This document shows, in pieces, positions 13,280-13,280 of a DNA stretch of 13,280 nucleotides (its first letter is position 1; each line of letters starts with the position of its first letter). The stretch is taken from NCBI GenBank assembly GCA_020025615.1, contig JAHHRT010000037.1:1-13280 (forward strand), read 5' to 3'. Source of the DNA: Oscillospiraceae bacterium (lineage in GTDB: Bacteria > Bacillota > Clostridia > Oscillospirales > Oscillospiraceae). Under the pieces are notes generated by a model. The model did no database searches. It was given only the letters and a program-made list of their open reading frames with translations, and was not told where the DNA came from. Made by a program: the position numbers and the translations under genes.

Positions 13280-13280
13280 T

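Overview
The window looks like chromosomal DNA from a GC-rich, gut-type Clostridia bacterium, plausibly in the Oscillospirales; this is an inference. The basis is Gram-positive style AGGAGG ribosome binding sites, short tightly packed operons, near-consensus sigma-A promoters, Firmicutes lipoproteins, and the families DUF3169 and DUF6054. No genus can be named. No rRNA, tRNA, CRISPR array, transposase or phage gene was seen.

Region 1 (1-5570, minus strand) is a complete ABC importer operon of the CUT1 carbohydrate / glycerol-phosphate type. Its order is ATPase, two permeases, then a substrate-binding lipoprotein. The binding protein is odd because it has both a lipobox and a C-terminal membrane helix. 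Downstream, with its own promoter and terminator, is a lipoprotein with a long Ala/Thr/Glu linker and two OB-like units. Region 2 (5613-6783, plus strand) is a TrmH/SpoU RNA methyltransferase with a perfect-consensus promoter, divergent from the ABC operon. It is followed by a cluster of palindromes and a two-way terminator.

Region 3 (6792-11017, minus strand) is a four-gene membrane-lipid operon: a 655-residue polytopic membrane protein that may be a GT-C type glycosyltransferase, a UbiA-family prenyltransferase that closely fits decaprenyl-phosphate phosphoribosyltransferase, a HAD-IB phosphatase, and PlsC. The middle pair is the chemistry that makes and dephosphorylates a polyprenyl-phosphate pentose. 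The first gene could be the transferase that uses this lipid donor, and PlsC makes phosphatidic acid. This is the best candidate here for an undescribed pathway, namely lipid-linked pentose decoration of a surface molecule in a Firmicute.

Region 4 (11113-13280) holds small regulatory and unknown genes. A DUF6054 protein (minus) is divergent from an XRE regulator and DUF3169 membrane protein pair (plus). The pair is preceded by a helically phased tandem-dyad array (TGAC-N10-GTCA twice, 21 bp apart), probably the regulator's operator. The DUF3169 gene converges, with only 17 bp between them, on a MerR-type regulator gene that has its own promoter. A strong hairpin terminator closes the window.
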